Of a DNA stretch of 34,955 bases, positions 1 through 8,202 are shown in pieces; positions within the stretch are counted from its first letter, which is position 1; each line of letters starts with the position of its first letter. Source of the DNA: SZUA-35 sp037969565 (lineage in GTDB: Bacteria > Actinomycetota > Acidimicrobiia > Acidimicrobiales > SZUA-35); assembly GCA_037969565.1 (NCBI GenBank), contig JBBKXQ010000139.1, forward strand, positions 1-34,955, in the 5' to 3' direction. A model generated the notes under the pieces. That model saw nothing but the letters and a program-made list of their open reading frames with translations, was not told the DNA's origin and made no database searches. Both the position numbers and the translations under genes were made by a program.

Positions 1-61
1 CCGAAATCGCGCCGAATTTCGGTGCAATTTCGGTGCCAAATCGAGGGGGGGGTGTGTCAGG
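1..61. other. Short non-coding edge with a tandem 11-mer
   Basis: This is the tail downstream of the SulP gene. It holds an inverted repeat, CCGAAAT at 1-7 against ATTTCGG at 16-22. The 11-mer AATTTCGGTGC occurs twice in tandem (15-25 and 26-36). The hairpin could belong to a terminator for the minus-strand SulP gene, but there is no T-tract and the window edge cuts the context. Function is unproven. Confidence 0.3.
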
Positions 62-1585
62 TCAGTGGCCGACGCTCACCTTGCCGGTGGTTTCGCTGTG
101 AAGCGCCTCGGCATGGCGATTGAGTCCGACCAGATGGGCGTCGATCCCGCGTTCGGCGAACTTGGCAACCACGGCGTCGAGAGCAACCACGGCCGACGTG
201 TCCCAGATTCGTGCATTGCTCAGATCGATCTCGACCCGCTTGACCTTCACCGCGTCGTAATCGAAGGCGTGAACGAGATCGTTGGTCGAAGCGAAGAACA
301 ACTCGCCCGTCACGGCGTAGAGGCGCTCGACGTTGTCGGGATCCAGAACGCTCGTGACCCGCACCACGTGCGACACGTGCCGTACGAAGAACACGGCCGA
401 AAGGAGCACGCCGGCGCCGACGCCATACGCCAGATTGTGGGTGGCCACGACAATCGCAACCGTTGCGATCATCACGGTCGTCTCGGGCTTGGGCATGGAC
501 TTCAGCATTTCGGGCTTGACGCTGTTCCAGTTGAACGTGCCGATCGCAACCATGATCATCACGGCCACGAGCGCAGCCATCGGGATCTGAGCCACGAAGT
601 CGCCAAGACCGAGAATCAGGACCAGCAGGAACACACCGGAGGCAAGCGTCGACAAGCGGGTGCGGCCGCCCGTCCGGTAGTTGATCATCGACTGACCGAT
701 CATGGCGCAGCCGGCCATTCCACCGAGGAAGCCGGTGGCGAAATTGGCGATGCCCTGACCCCGAGACTCGATGTTCTTGTTCGAGTCGGTGTCGGTGAGA
801 TCGTCGAGCAACTGGGCTGTGAGCAGTGATTCGAGCAGGCCAACGAGGGTGAGGGTTATCGAATAGGGCAGGATGATCCAGAGGGTCTCGAACGTGAAGG
901 GAATCCCGGGCAGGCTCAGGCCCGGTAGTGCGCTGGGCAGCTCACCCATGTCGCCCACGGTTGGCAGGTCGAGTCCGAACGACATTGCGATGCCGGCGAG
1001 GACCACGATCGCAACCAGCGGCGACGGCACCGTCTTGGTGATTCTTGGCAGGCCATAGATGATGGCCAGTCCGGCGGCAATGAAGATCAGATTCATCTGG
1101 AGCTGCGAGCCGTCCGCCTCGTCGCCGGTGAGGAAGATGTGCGGTATCTGGGCGAGAAAGATGAGAATGGCGAGCGCATTCACGAAACCGAGCATGACGG
1201 TTCGCGGAATGAAGTGCATGAGATTGCCAACACCGAGATAACCGAATCCGACCTGGATCACACCGGCCAAAATCGTTGCCGCGAACAGGTACTCGACGCC
1301 GTGATCGGCGACCAGCGAAACGACCACGAGCGCCATTGCCCCGGTGGCGGCCGAGATCATGCCGGGCCTGCCGCCGGTCATCGAGATGATGATGGCGATC
1401 GAGAACGAGGCGTAAAGACCGACCTTGGGATCCACGCCAGCGATGATCGAGAACGAGATGGCCTCCGGAATCAAGGCCAGTGCTACCACGAGCCCGGACA
1501 ACAGGTTGGCTTTGGGCTGAGCGATCCACTCGTCGGACGTGCCCAGGAAGGCAGCGCGACGCGGTAGGACGGAAGTTTTCGACAT
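62..1585 (-). CDS. SulP family anion transporter with C-terminal STAS domain
   Basis: Inner-membrane anion transporter of the SulP/SLC26 family. Members move sulfate, bicarbonate or dicarboxylates, usually with H+ or Na+, and the substrate cannot be read from this sequence. The N-terminal three quarters is a hydrophobic multi-helix core with the family's early signature (LIPEAISFSIIAGVDPKVGLY) and an AATGAMALVV-like stretch. The last ~90 residues form a STAS domain with the conserved IWDTSAVVALD segment. Length, 507 aa, is normal for short bacterial SulP proteins. I start at the ATG at 1585 because AAGGG lies 5 nt upstream. A GTG two codons earlier overlaps that ribosome-binding site and is less likely. 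It lies 124 bp downstream of the PEP-utilizing-type gene on the same strand, so co-transcription is possible but not shown. Confidence 0.9.
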   Translation of the reverse strand: MSKTSVLPRRAAFLGTSDEWIAQPKANLLSGLVVALALIPEAISFSIIAGVDPKVGLYASFSIAIIISMTGGRPGMISAATGAMALVVVSLVADHGVEYLFAATILAGVIQVGFGYLGVGNLMHFIPRTVMLGFVNALAILIFLAQIPHIFLTGDEADGSQLQMNLIFIAAGLAIIYGLPRITKTVPSPLVAIVVLAGIAMSFGLDLPTVGDMGELPSALPGLSLPGIPFTFETLWIILPYSITLTLVGLLESLLTAQLLDDLTDTDSNKNIESRGQGIANFATGFLGGMAGCAMIGQSMINYRTGGRTRLSTLASGVFLLVLILGLGDFVAQIPMAALVAVMIMVAIGTFNWNSVKPEMLKSMPKPETTVMIATVAIVVATHNLAYGVGAGVLLSAVFFVRHVSHVVRVTSVLDPDNVERLYAVTGELFFASTNDLVHAFDYDAVKVKRVEIDLSNARIWDTSAVVALDAVVAKFAERGIDAHLVGLNRHAEALHSETTGKVSVGH

Positions 1586-1709
1586 GGACACCCTTGGGTT
1601 GCAGGCGGAATCTGCTTTTCAGCAGTTGCGACGCCAATACTTTGGGCGTTCTCACAGACTACGGCCGAAACAGCCGAAAACTGAGGGTTATTCGGTCACA
1701 ACGGTGGTT

Positions 1710-3416
1710 CTACTCACTGAAGGTGATGCTGCCGTGGTTCGAAAGAACCCGAACAACGCCCGCAACAGGGTCGATTTCGATCGTGTCTCCGTCGACGATG
1801 GACGTCAACGCACCGCTGGCTCCGACGACGGCCGAAATCCCGAGTTCACGACTGAGTACGGCGGCGTGGGACAACGGCCCGCCCTCGCTCGTGACGAGTC
1901 CACTGACCATCGTGAGGACCAGGTTGTAGGCCGGAGACGTTGTTCGGGTGACCAGGATGTCACCGCTTTCGATGAGATCGAATGCTTCCTCGGCCGTCTC
2001 GGCCAAGCGGGCCCGCCCGACCACGTTGTCGACACCCACACCGGTTCCGGCCAGCGTCGACTCGGACTCTGGACCGCCGCCTCCCGCACTTCCTGCTCCC
2101 TCACTCATGCCAAGCTCGGCAATGACCAACTGGACCATGGCCACCATCGTGGCCAACGCCGTGGGCAATGCGTCGAGCGGAGGTGCGGCTTCGGCGGGAC
2201 CGAGCGTTTGTGGGGGCACGAGTTGCTTCTGTCCGGCCCGGCGCTCGGCTCGATACGCCATCTCGGCTGGGGACGGCCCGCCGCCGGTTCGGACGATGAC
2301 ATCCAGTTCGGCTCGATCGAGTTCGAAGATGTGCTCGGCCCGCACAAGGCGGCCTGACATTGCGAGGCGCCGGCCTGCCTCCAACAAGGCGAGCCGCAAC
2401 AGGCCGCACGGCCATTCAGCGGTGATCGGCCCGTTGTCATCGCGCAGATCCATGGCGTCGCGGGCCGTGGCGAGAAGGTCGTCGAATTCGCTCCGCTCGG
2501 ACGCGGGCACTCGGCTGCGAAGTGCGGAGACGACAACTGCGAGTCGATCCGCCTGCTCTTCTTCCGAGAAACGGGGATCTCCCGAGGCGAGGATGGTGGC
2601 GAGGATCACGTCGGGCGACTCGCCGAGCGTCGGCGAGTCGAGGTCGTAACCGGCGTAGAGGACCGAACCGTGGCGGCGGAGGTAGGAGGCGAGGGCTTCG
2701 GCGATCTGCGGTGATGCGGCCACCACATCGTCGAGGTTCTGCGGCACGATCCCAATGGCGGTGAGACCGGACTTGATGTGCAACAACGATGCCCGCGGTC
2801 CAGCGGTCGAAGGCGAAGCGCCGGCAAGAGCCTGCACGGCGTCGGCCCCGCTGATTCCCCAACCTCTGCAGGCGAGAAGAAGCTGGCCGATCGGACCGAG
2901 GTCGTAACAGTGCAGGCGCTGGTGTTCTTCGAACGATTCCCGCACATGGGAGATCAAAACATCCAGGTGGTCGGCGAATGCTGCGTCGTCGAGGTTTTGC
3001 AGGTCGACCGCTTGCAGCTCGAGATTTCTGTCGATCAAACGGGGCTTGATGTGGCGATGCCATTCTTCGATCGCGGCCGGTGATGGCGAGTCGGCCAGCG
3101 CCTTCGCCGCCGCCTTGTTTCGGCGCCGGAACTCGGGATGGAGACGAGAGACCAACTTCAACGCGACCGTCGGCGGTGCCTTTGCCGATGGCCTGTCGGG
3201 AGCAATCAACGGTCGCAGTCGGGTGTAGACGAAACCATTGACGAATTCGAAGGAAAGCGTCTCGGCGGGTATCCCGAGCAGCGGCCAGGCCTTGCGAAAG
3301 GCATCAGCGGTGCCCTCGGACGCCACCGCCTGCATGATTGGCGTGGTCCCGCCGGTGTAGTGCGATCGATCGAGTTCCCAGTGACCAGCACCGGGTGCCG
3401 AGAAACTGTCGTCCAT
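1710..3416 (-). CDS. PEP-utilizing enzyme-like protein lacking the ATP-grasp domain
   Basis: 568 aa protein with a C-terminal phosphohistidine swivel domain (about residues 465-560). It carries the family signature around GGPLSHAAVLSRELGISAVV, with H517 as the expected phospho-acceptor. The start (WELDRSHYTGGTTP, then VNGFVYTRLRPL) resembles the middle, substrate-binding part of rifampin phosphotransferase and related PEP-synthase-like proteins. What is missing is their ~300-residue N-terminal ATP-grasp domain. The reading frame opens directly with the middle domain and no such domain is encoded nearby. Either another protein phosphorylates the histidine, or this is a non-catalytic or substrate-binding homologue. 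The ATG at 3416 has no clear Shine-Dalgarno and may be leaderless. Substrate unknown. Confidence 0.75.
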   Translation of the reverse strand: MDDSFSAPGAGHWELDRSHYTGGTTPIMQAVASEGTADAFRKAWPLLGIPAETLSFEFVNGFVYTRLRPLIAPDRPSAKAPPTVALKLVSRLHPEFRRRNKAAAKALADSPSPAAIEEWHRHIKPRLIDRNLELQAVDLQNLDDAAFADHLDVLISHVRESFEEHQRLHCYDLGPIGQLLLACRGWGISGADAVQALAGASPSTAGPRASLLHIKSGLTAIGIVPQNLDDVVAASPQIAEALASYLRRHGSVLYAGYDLDSPTLGESPDVILATILASGDPRFSEEEQADRLAVVVSALRSRVPASERSEFDDLLATARDAMDLRDDNGPITAEWPCGLLRLALLEAGRRLAMSGRLVRAEHIFELDRAELDVIVRTGGGPSPAEMAYRAERRAGQKQLVPPQTLGPAEAAPPLDALPTALATMVAMVQLVIAELGMSEGAGSAGGGGPESESTLAGTGVGVDNVVGRARLAETAEEAFDLIESGDILVTRTTSPAYNLVLTMVSGLVTSEGGPLSHAAVLSRELGISAVVGASGALTSIVDGDTIEIDPVAGVVRVLSNHGSITFSE

Positions 3417-3674
3417 CGCGCCGATCGTAGACCATGCCGGGGTTTCCGATCTTGCTGACGGCCGGCGGGCTCAGGTACGACGACTCCCCCGCGTCGCCGT
3501 CGGACCACAGAACTACCCAGACCCTCAAGTCCCCCGGGCTGACGAGCCGATCAAGTGGAGGCAAATCGCAATGGATCGAGACGTTGAACCGGCCGGCCAA
3601 CTTGGTCGCCTGCCAGCCGGGGAGTCAGTGGCGAAACCGACATCCACTTCAGAACAATCAACAGGAGCGGAACA
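3417..3674. other. Divergent intergenic region
   Basis: 258 bp between the PEP-utilizing-type gene (minus) and the small secreted peptide gene (plus). It must carry both promoters, but I could not single out convincing -35/-10 elements. GC-rich short repeats (CCGGCC-type) are present. The only plausible signal is the AGGAG just before 3675. Open frames crossing the region begin at TTG or overlap known genes and lack ribosome-binding sites. Confidence 0.4.
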
Positions 3675-3905
3675 ATGTCATTCTCGAGGATCAACAAAAC
3701 AGGCGGATCATGGTTCAGCCGAGCAGCGCTGAGCATTGCCGCTCTCGCGGTTCTGTCGATCAGTATGGGTGTTCAGGCTCCGGCGGCCTCGGCAGCCAAG
3801 CCCGAGAAGACGGTTGTCGTCGAGACGGTCGTCGTCGAGACGGCGCCGATCATCAAGGTCATCGATGGCCCAATTCAGACCTTGCGGAGCGCCAGCTGGA
3901 ACTGA
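3675..3905 (+). CDS. Small secreted protein of unknown function
   Basis: 76 aa protein with a clear Sec signal peptide: basic start, hydrophobic core around residues 17-33, and an APAASA cleavage motif near residue 40. The mature part would be only ~36 residues. It contains a doubled VVVET segment followed by APIIKVIDGP, with no cysteines. A good ribosome-binding site, AGGAG, lies 7 nt before the ATG and supports a real gene. It is convergent with the acyl-CoA dehydrogenase gene, 17 bp away. I do not recognise the family. The doubled VVVET may form beta strands. Confidence 0.65.
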   Translation: MSFSRINKTGGSWFSRAALSIAALAVLSISMGVQAPAASAAKPEKTVVVETVVVETAPIIKVIDGPIQTLRSASWN

Positions 3906-3922
3906 GACTGACGAGTCGGAGC

Positions 3923-5179
3923 TCAGTCGGTTGACTGGGTTCCGACCTTCAGGTCCTTGAATGGCGTATTGCGGTCGACGCTGATGTCGCGGGGCAGGCC
4001 GAGTACGCGGTCGCCGATGATGTTCTTCTGGATCTCGTCGGTACCACCGGCGATGTTGGCCATGAAGCTCCGCAGAGTCGATTGGCTGAAGCGCTTGTTG
4101 TCTTCCTCCGAAGCGTCGAAGGCTGCGGCTGCCGGGCCGGCGATGTTCATCGCGATCGCCCTCGACATGCGGGCGATCTTGGCGCTGTGGAGTTTGCCGA
4201 GTGAGCCACCGGGGCCGGGGGTCTTGCCCGCCTTCATCTCTGCTCGTGTGCGCATCGAGACGAGGCTCTTGGTCGCCTCTTCGGTGTAGATCTGCATGAT
4301 GTCCTGGCGGACGATCGGGTCATCGTTCCGACCGAACTTCTGGGCCGACTTGATCAGGAAATCAGCAGTCGGTGTTTTGATGCCGGCGCTCGAACCAGTG
4401 CCGATCGCCACTCGCTCGTACATCAACATGGCAGTGGCCAGACCCCAGCCGGCGTTCAGATCGCCGACCTGCCAGCTCCTCGGGATACGAACATCGGTGA
4501 AGAAGACTTCGTTGAAGTGTTTGCCCCCGTCGATCTGGTGGATCGGACGAATCTCGACGCCGGGGGCTCGCATGTCGACGATGAACATCGTGATCCCGCG
4601 GTGCTTTGGTTGCTCGACGTCGGTGCGAGCGACGACGATGCCGTAATCGGACACATGGGCGAGCGTGGTCCAGATCTTCTGACCGTTGAGAATGAACTCG
4701 TCGCCGTCGAGCATGGCTCTCATCTGGAGGCTCGCCACGTCCGAACCCGCACCGGGCTCGGAGAACATCTGGCACCACACCGTCTTGGCCGCGATGTTGT
4801 CGGCCAGGAATTGGGCCTTCTGCTCGTCGGAGCCGTACTCGGCCAACATCGGTAGGGCCATGCCGTGGCTGATGGTGAGCTGGGTGGTCATGTCGGGGAA
4901 CTGTGCGTACTCCTCACGCCAAATTCGGTCGTATGCCTTGGGGTAGCCCAGGCCCCCGTATTCCTTCGGAAGCGTGATCCCAGCCAGTCCTGCATCAGCC
5001 ACCTTCTGCTGAAAGGCTTTGCAGGCGTCGAGTTCGTTGGCTCCCCTGGGGTCGGGCAGCTCATAGGACAGGCCTGTGTCGTGCTCTTCCAAGAACGCCC
5101 GACAGCGGGCCCGAAACTCCGCTTCGGTTTCAGTGGGGTTGTCGTCAATCGCAGTGGCGCTGGTCATCGTGATCGTCAT
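3923..5179 (-). CDS. Acyl-CoA dehydrogenase family protein
   Basis: FAD-dependent alpha,beta-desaturation of an acyl-CoA thioester, as in the first step of beta-oxidation. Family landmarks: LPKEYGGLGYP near the N-terminus, the FAD-binding QMFSEPGAGSDVASLQ, NGQKIWTTLA, and the C-terminal GGTDEIQKNIIGDRVLGLPRD. At the usual MCAD-type catalytic position (YEGT) the sequence reads AGGT, so that glutamate is absent. A glutamate in YERVAIG (residue 255 from the chosen start) matches the alternative helix-G position used by isovaleryl- and long-chain acyl-CoA dehydrogenases. I use the ATG at 5179 (418 aa). An open extension to 5257 is not family-like, and a further ATG four codons in (5167) is possible. 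Chain-length specificity is unknown. Confidence 0.92.
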   Translation of the reverse strand: MTITMTSATAIDDNPTETEAEFRARCRAFLEEHDTGLSYELPDPRGANELDACKAFQQKVADAGLAGITLPKEYGGLGYPKAYDRIWREEYAQFPDMTTQLTISHGMALPMLAEYGSDEQKAQFLADNIAAKTVWCQMFSEPGAGSDVASLQMRAMLDGDEFILNGQKIWTTLAHVSDYGIVVARTDVEQPKHRGITMFIVDMRAPGVEIRPIHQIDGGKHFNEVFFTDVRIPRSWQVGDLNAGWGLATAMLMYERVAIGTGSSAGIKTPTADFLIKSAQKFGRNDDPIVRQDIMQIYTEEATKSLVSMRTRAEMKAGKTPGPGGSLGKLHSAKIARMSRAIAMNIAGPAAAAFDASEEDNKRFSQSTLRSFMANIAGGTDEIQKNIIGDRVLGLPRDISVDRNTPFKDLKVGTQSTD

Positions 5180-5420
5180 CCGTCTCGTCGTCGCGAGATG
5201 TTGTAGCTCAGCTGACCCCAATCGTGCGAAATAGCTCGTCGATATCAGCTCGTCCACCGACGAGGACCAAACGTCGGGCGGGGTCGCCGTCGCTCATCGA
5301 GCGAACGCTTCCAGCCTTGAGGTCCTTCGACCCTGTTCGACAAGGTCGGAGCGGCGGACGATTCGCCCAACGTCGGGAATCGACGTCTCTGCATTGCAGA
5401 TCGACTCAGGACGGAACGAC

Positions 5421-6557
5421 ATGCGCATGTTCAACCGAAGCAAACAACCTGTTGAAAGCAAACACCGTGTTGACCAGCAAAGGAGCGTTTCACTCGTTCG
5501 CCGAGTGGCCGCTGGAGTGATCGCCCTCGTCGGCGTCGTCTTTCTGGTCAGCACCTTCAGCAACAATCTGTTCTCCGTCGGAACCGATTTCGAGGCGATG
5601 ATCGACGACTTTCGGCCGATGCTCGCGGAAGACTCGATCGCGACGGCGCGTGGCGATTTGGCGATGCTGAGCGCAGTCGGCACCGAGTTCGAAACGGGGA
5701 TCGTCCCGACGCTCTCCCAGCAGTTGGGGATGACCCCGGACGAATTCATGGCCTTCACGGCGAGCAACTATCCGGACGTGGCAACCGGTGTGACGGCACT
5801 GCCGACCGTTGTTCCGACGTTCAGCGGTCTGGTGGACACACTCGACTCTCAACGTGCCCTCTTCGAGTCGGCCGACGCCATTCCGACCGAATCGCTTCCG
5901 GCAACCACGGTTCCGTGGGGGCTGTTCACCGCCGGACTACTGCTGATCGGCACCGGCTATCTGGTCTACCGGCCGGGCCGCCTCGGCTTTGTCACGGCGG
6001 GGACGCTCGGCGTTGCGCTCGTTGCGACGACCTTGACCCTGTCGTTGATTCCGAAGTCCTCTGATGCCGATGAGCTGAACGCCAATCTCCGCCCGGTCTA
6101 CACCCCGGAGCTCGTCGAACAAGCCAGTCAGGCACTGACCACGGTCGGGGCAATGGGAGCTCAGATGCAAACAGAGATGCTCCCGGCTCTCGGCAACCAG
6201 CTCGGCATGACCGACGCCGAATTGAACGGCTTCCTCGCTGCGAACTTCCCGGCCACCGCTGATGCACTCGCGAATCTTCCGGATGCAATGGCCAGATTCG
6301 AGAATCTCACGACGAACTTCGAACGGAACCTCGACAACTACGAGACCGTCGAACCCGTCGCCCTGGCCCCGATCAGCTGGACACTCCTGCTCGGCGGGCT
6401 CGTGACGATGTTTGCAACTGGGACCGCCTGGTGGTTCGACCGAAGGAATCGTCCGGCTTCGCGGGACGGTGCTTCGGCCATCGACCTTCGGAACACCCGC
6501 TCGAAAACGAGCGCCGACCAGTCGAAGCCAGTGGACCGAGACCCAATGCACGTCTGA
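5421..6557 (+). CDS. Membrane protein with duplicated TM-ectodomain-TM unit, unknown function
   Basis: 378 aa protein, not recognised. Four predicted membrane helices (about residues 28-45, 165-182, 188-208 and 318-338) enclose two extracytoplasmic segments that are clearly homologous. The first has TEFETGIVPTLSQQLGMTPDEF and the second TEMLPALGNQLGMTDAEL. Both are followed by F-x-A-x-N-(Y/F)-P and an LP plus F pattern. The protein is therefore an internal duplication of a helix-ectodomain-helix module, with the ectodomains on the same side. The C-terminal ~40 residues are polar and cytosolic. The start is the ATG at 5421 because AGGA lies 9 nt upstream. Earlier in-frame starts lack a site. 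It is convergent with the carotenoid oxygenase gene. The layout suggests a sensor or adaptor, but this is inference. Confidence 0.7.
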   Translation: MRMFNRSKQPVESKHRVDQQRSVSLVRRVAAGVIALVGVVFLVSTFSNNLFSVGTDFEAMIDDFRPMLAEDSIATARGDLAMLSAVGTEFETGIVPTLSQQLGMTPDEFMAFTASNYPDVATGVTALPTVVPTFSGLVDTLDSQRALFESADAIPTESLPATTVPWGLFTAGLLLIGTGYLVYRPGRLGFVTAGTLGVALVATTLTLSLIPKSSDADELNANLRPVYTPELVEQASQALTTVGAMGAQMQTEMLPALGNQLGMTDAELNGFLAANFPATADALANLPDAMARFENLTTNFERNLDNYETVEPVALAPISWTLLLGGLVTMFATGTAWWFDRRNRPASRDGASAIDLRNTRSKTSADQSKPVDRDPMHV

Positions 6558-6577
6558 AAACCTGCACGCTGTGCCGT

Positions 6578-6622
6578 TCTGCAAGACGTCAAGGCCGATT
6601 CCAGGCCCCAACGTCTTGCAGA
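6578..6622. terminator. Candidate bidirectional terminator (12-bp inverted repeat)
   Basis: A perfect 12-bp inverted repeat, TCTGCAAGACGT at 6578-6589 and its complement at 6611-6622, has a 21-nt loop. It straddles the stop codon of the carotenoid oxygenase gene and lies 20 bp after the stop of the convergent membrane protein gene. The position suits a shared terminator. There is no T-tract on either side, so intrinsic termination is uncertain. Confidence 0.4.
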
Positions 6623-8085
6623 TCGGACGATGGGGCCCAAGTGGAGTGAGTACCGCTCGCGATGCGCTCGGGCAACCGAATGCGCGCCACCGGACCATCG
6701 TTGGGTCGGGCGGCATCGAGGACCACACATTCCGACCAATCATTGATCACGTCGGACGTGAACGTGACGAGGTAGCCATCGTCCTCGGCCTGTGAGTCGT
6801 CGCGGGGCGCCATAACGGTCTCACTCACGAACACTCCGTCGTCGAACTCGACGAGTTCTTCGGTGCCGGTGTCGATGTCGTGCTTGATCAGACCGTCGAA
6901 GGCAAACAGGCCGTGGCTGCAGCGGGCGTTGTACGAGTAGCGATGACGTCGCCCGACGTGCCGACCATTGATCATCGGAAACTCCGCGCACCGTTCGCTC
7001 AGCTGTTCTTCGGTCGTCTGCCCCGTCACCAGGTTGAACCGCCAACGATGAGCTCGAGCTTGAAGCACGTTCATGTCGAGTGTTTCGAAACCCTTCAGCT
7101 CCGGCGCCATCCGAGGAACGTTCCGCGCCGTGGGATTGTGTTGGAAGAAGCCATCCAGCACCACCTCGTCACCATCCTCGTAGGCGTTCGTCCAGTGGAG
7201 AACGAAGGTGGGATCAGCCTCGAACCAGCGGATGTCGTCGGCACCGCCATGCCGGGGAATGAGGGCAAAACGGCTGGGGACATCCCGATGGAAACGGTTG
7301 GAGTAGTAGCCATCGGCCAGCGCCGCCGGATCCCAGAACAGCGGAAGGTCATTGAGTATCGACCAATTCTCGGTGATGGCCATGTCGTGGGGCAGGCGGG
7401 GCCCGGGCAGCGGGATCTCCACGTAGTTGGTCAGCTCGCCGTCTGGGCTCAAGACGCCGTAGTTCATGAAGGGCGCGACGGCCGAGTAGTTGAAGAACAT
7501 CAGCTCGCCGGTGTGCTCGTCGAGTGTCGGATGCGCCGACACGCCCTGGGCCGGGAAGCGGCCGTTCCACGTGGACGGGCCGAAGTTCTCCAGCGTGCGA
7601 GGGTCGAGCCGATACAGCTCACCACATTGGTAGAAGCTCGCGAGGGCGACACCGTTGTGAACGATCACATCGGTGCTCGCGTTGTCCTTCATCATCGTGC
7701 GAGCACCCCAACCCGATTCGGCGATCGCGTTCGACGGGTGCTCGGTGATCCCGGCCCACAGACTCTGTTTGGCCGCCTGCTCGGCCAGCAGTGCCTCGGT
7801 ACGGACGAAGCGGTTGGCGTATCGGGCGTCACCGTTCTCGAAGCTGATCGAATGCAACATGCCGTCGCCATCGAACGGGTGATACCGCTTGATCGGTTCG
7901 AACAACGGATTCTCGGTGTTGCGAAGATAGACGCCATTCAGATCATCAGGAATAGCGCCTTCCACGACGTCGAGATCCCAGGCGTCGTACTCATTCTGCT
8001 GTGGTCGCCACACCCCAGTCCGATAGGGGTGAGTGTCGTCGGGCGCCAGCCCGGATTCGAGTGTTGCTCGCCGTTCGACCTTCAT
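6589..8085 (-). CDS. Carotenoid oxygenase (RPE65/CCD family)
   Basis: 498 aa member of the retinal pigment epithelial membrane protein/carotenoid cleavage dioxygenase family. These are non-heme Fe(II) enzymes that split a C=C bond of carotenoids, apocarotenoids or, in some bacteria, stilbenes. The four iron-binding histidines of the seven-bladed propeller are all visible: H185 (VSAHPTLDE), H233 (LPHDMAIT), H297 (VLHWTNAYE) and H480 (GTHSTWAP). Other family landmarks are VYLRNTENP, YHPFDGDGMLH and the actinobacterial-type FTSDVINDWSE near the end. Length is typical. The ATG at 8085 has no Shine-Dalgarno of its own. A GGAGGA further upstream serves a tiny overlapping reading frame. Substrate unknown; no carotenoid synthesis gene is nearby. 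The same-strand aquaporin gene ends 117 bp upstream. Confidence 0.93.
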   Translation of the reverse strand: MKVERRATLESGLAPDDTHPYRTGVWRPQQNEYDAWDLDVVEGAIPDDLNGVYLRNTENPLFEPIKRYHPFDGDGMLHSISFENGDARYANRFVRTEALLAEQAAKQSLWAGITEHPSNAIAESGWGARTMMKDNASTDVIVHNGVALASFYQCGELYRLDPRTLENFGPSTWNGRFPAQGVSAHPTLDEHTGELMFFNYSAVAPFMNYGVLSPDGELTNYVEIPLPGPRLPHDMAITENWSILNDLPLFWDPAALADGYYSNRFHRDVPSRFALIPRHGGADDIRWFEADPTFVLHWTNAYEDGDEVVLDGFFQHNPTARNVPRMAPELKGFETLDMNVLQARAHRWRFNLVTGQTTEEQLSERCAEFPMINGRHVGRRHRYSYNARCSHGLFAFDGLIKHDIDTGTEELVEFDDGVFVSETVMAPRDDSQAEDDGYLVTFTSDVINDWSECVVLDAARPNDGPVARIRLPERIASGTHSTWAPSSDLQDVGAWNRP

Positions 8086-8102
8086 GCCGTTCGTCCACTC
8101 AC
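8082..8102 (-). promoter_or_regulatory. Possible 6-codon leader ORF overlapping the carotenoid oxygenase start
   Basis: A strong GGAGGA (8108-8113) stands 5 nt before a GTG at 8102. That GTG opens a six-codon frame (M-S-G-R-T-A) whose TGA overlaps the ATG of the carotenoid oxygenase gene as ATGA. The main gene lacks its own site, so translation may be coupled through this mini-ORF. The arrangement is seen directly; its use is inferred. Confidence 0.3.
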
Positions 8103-8202
8103 GCAGTTCCTCCGGTCATGCCGTGCCTCCAGTGCCGGGAACGGTCAAGTCGCGTCTGTCGACAACGCTACGCAAGCGCCAACAGCTTCGCCAGCCAGAC
8201 TG

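Noticed and set aside
3304..3600. Minus-strand frame upstream of and overlapping the PEP-utilizing-type gene
   Set aside because: It starts at TTG, has no ribosome-binding site, and runs into a well-supported gene in another frame.
5388..5400. Small palindrome TCTGCATTGCAGA before the duplicated membrane protein gene
   Set aside because: Only 6-bp arms, too short to separate from chance without conservation data.
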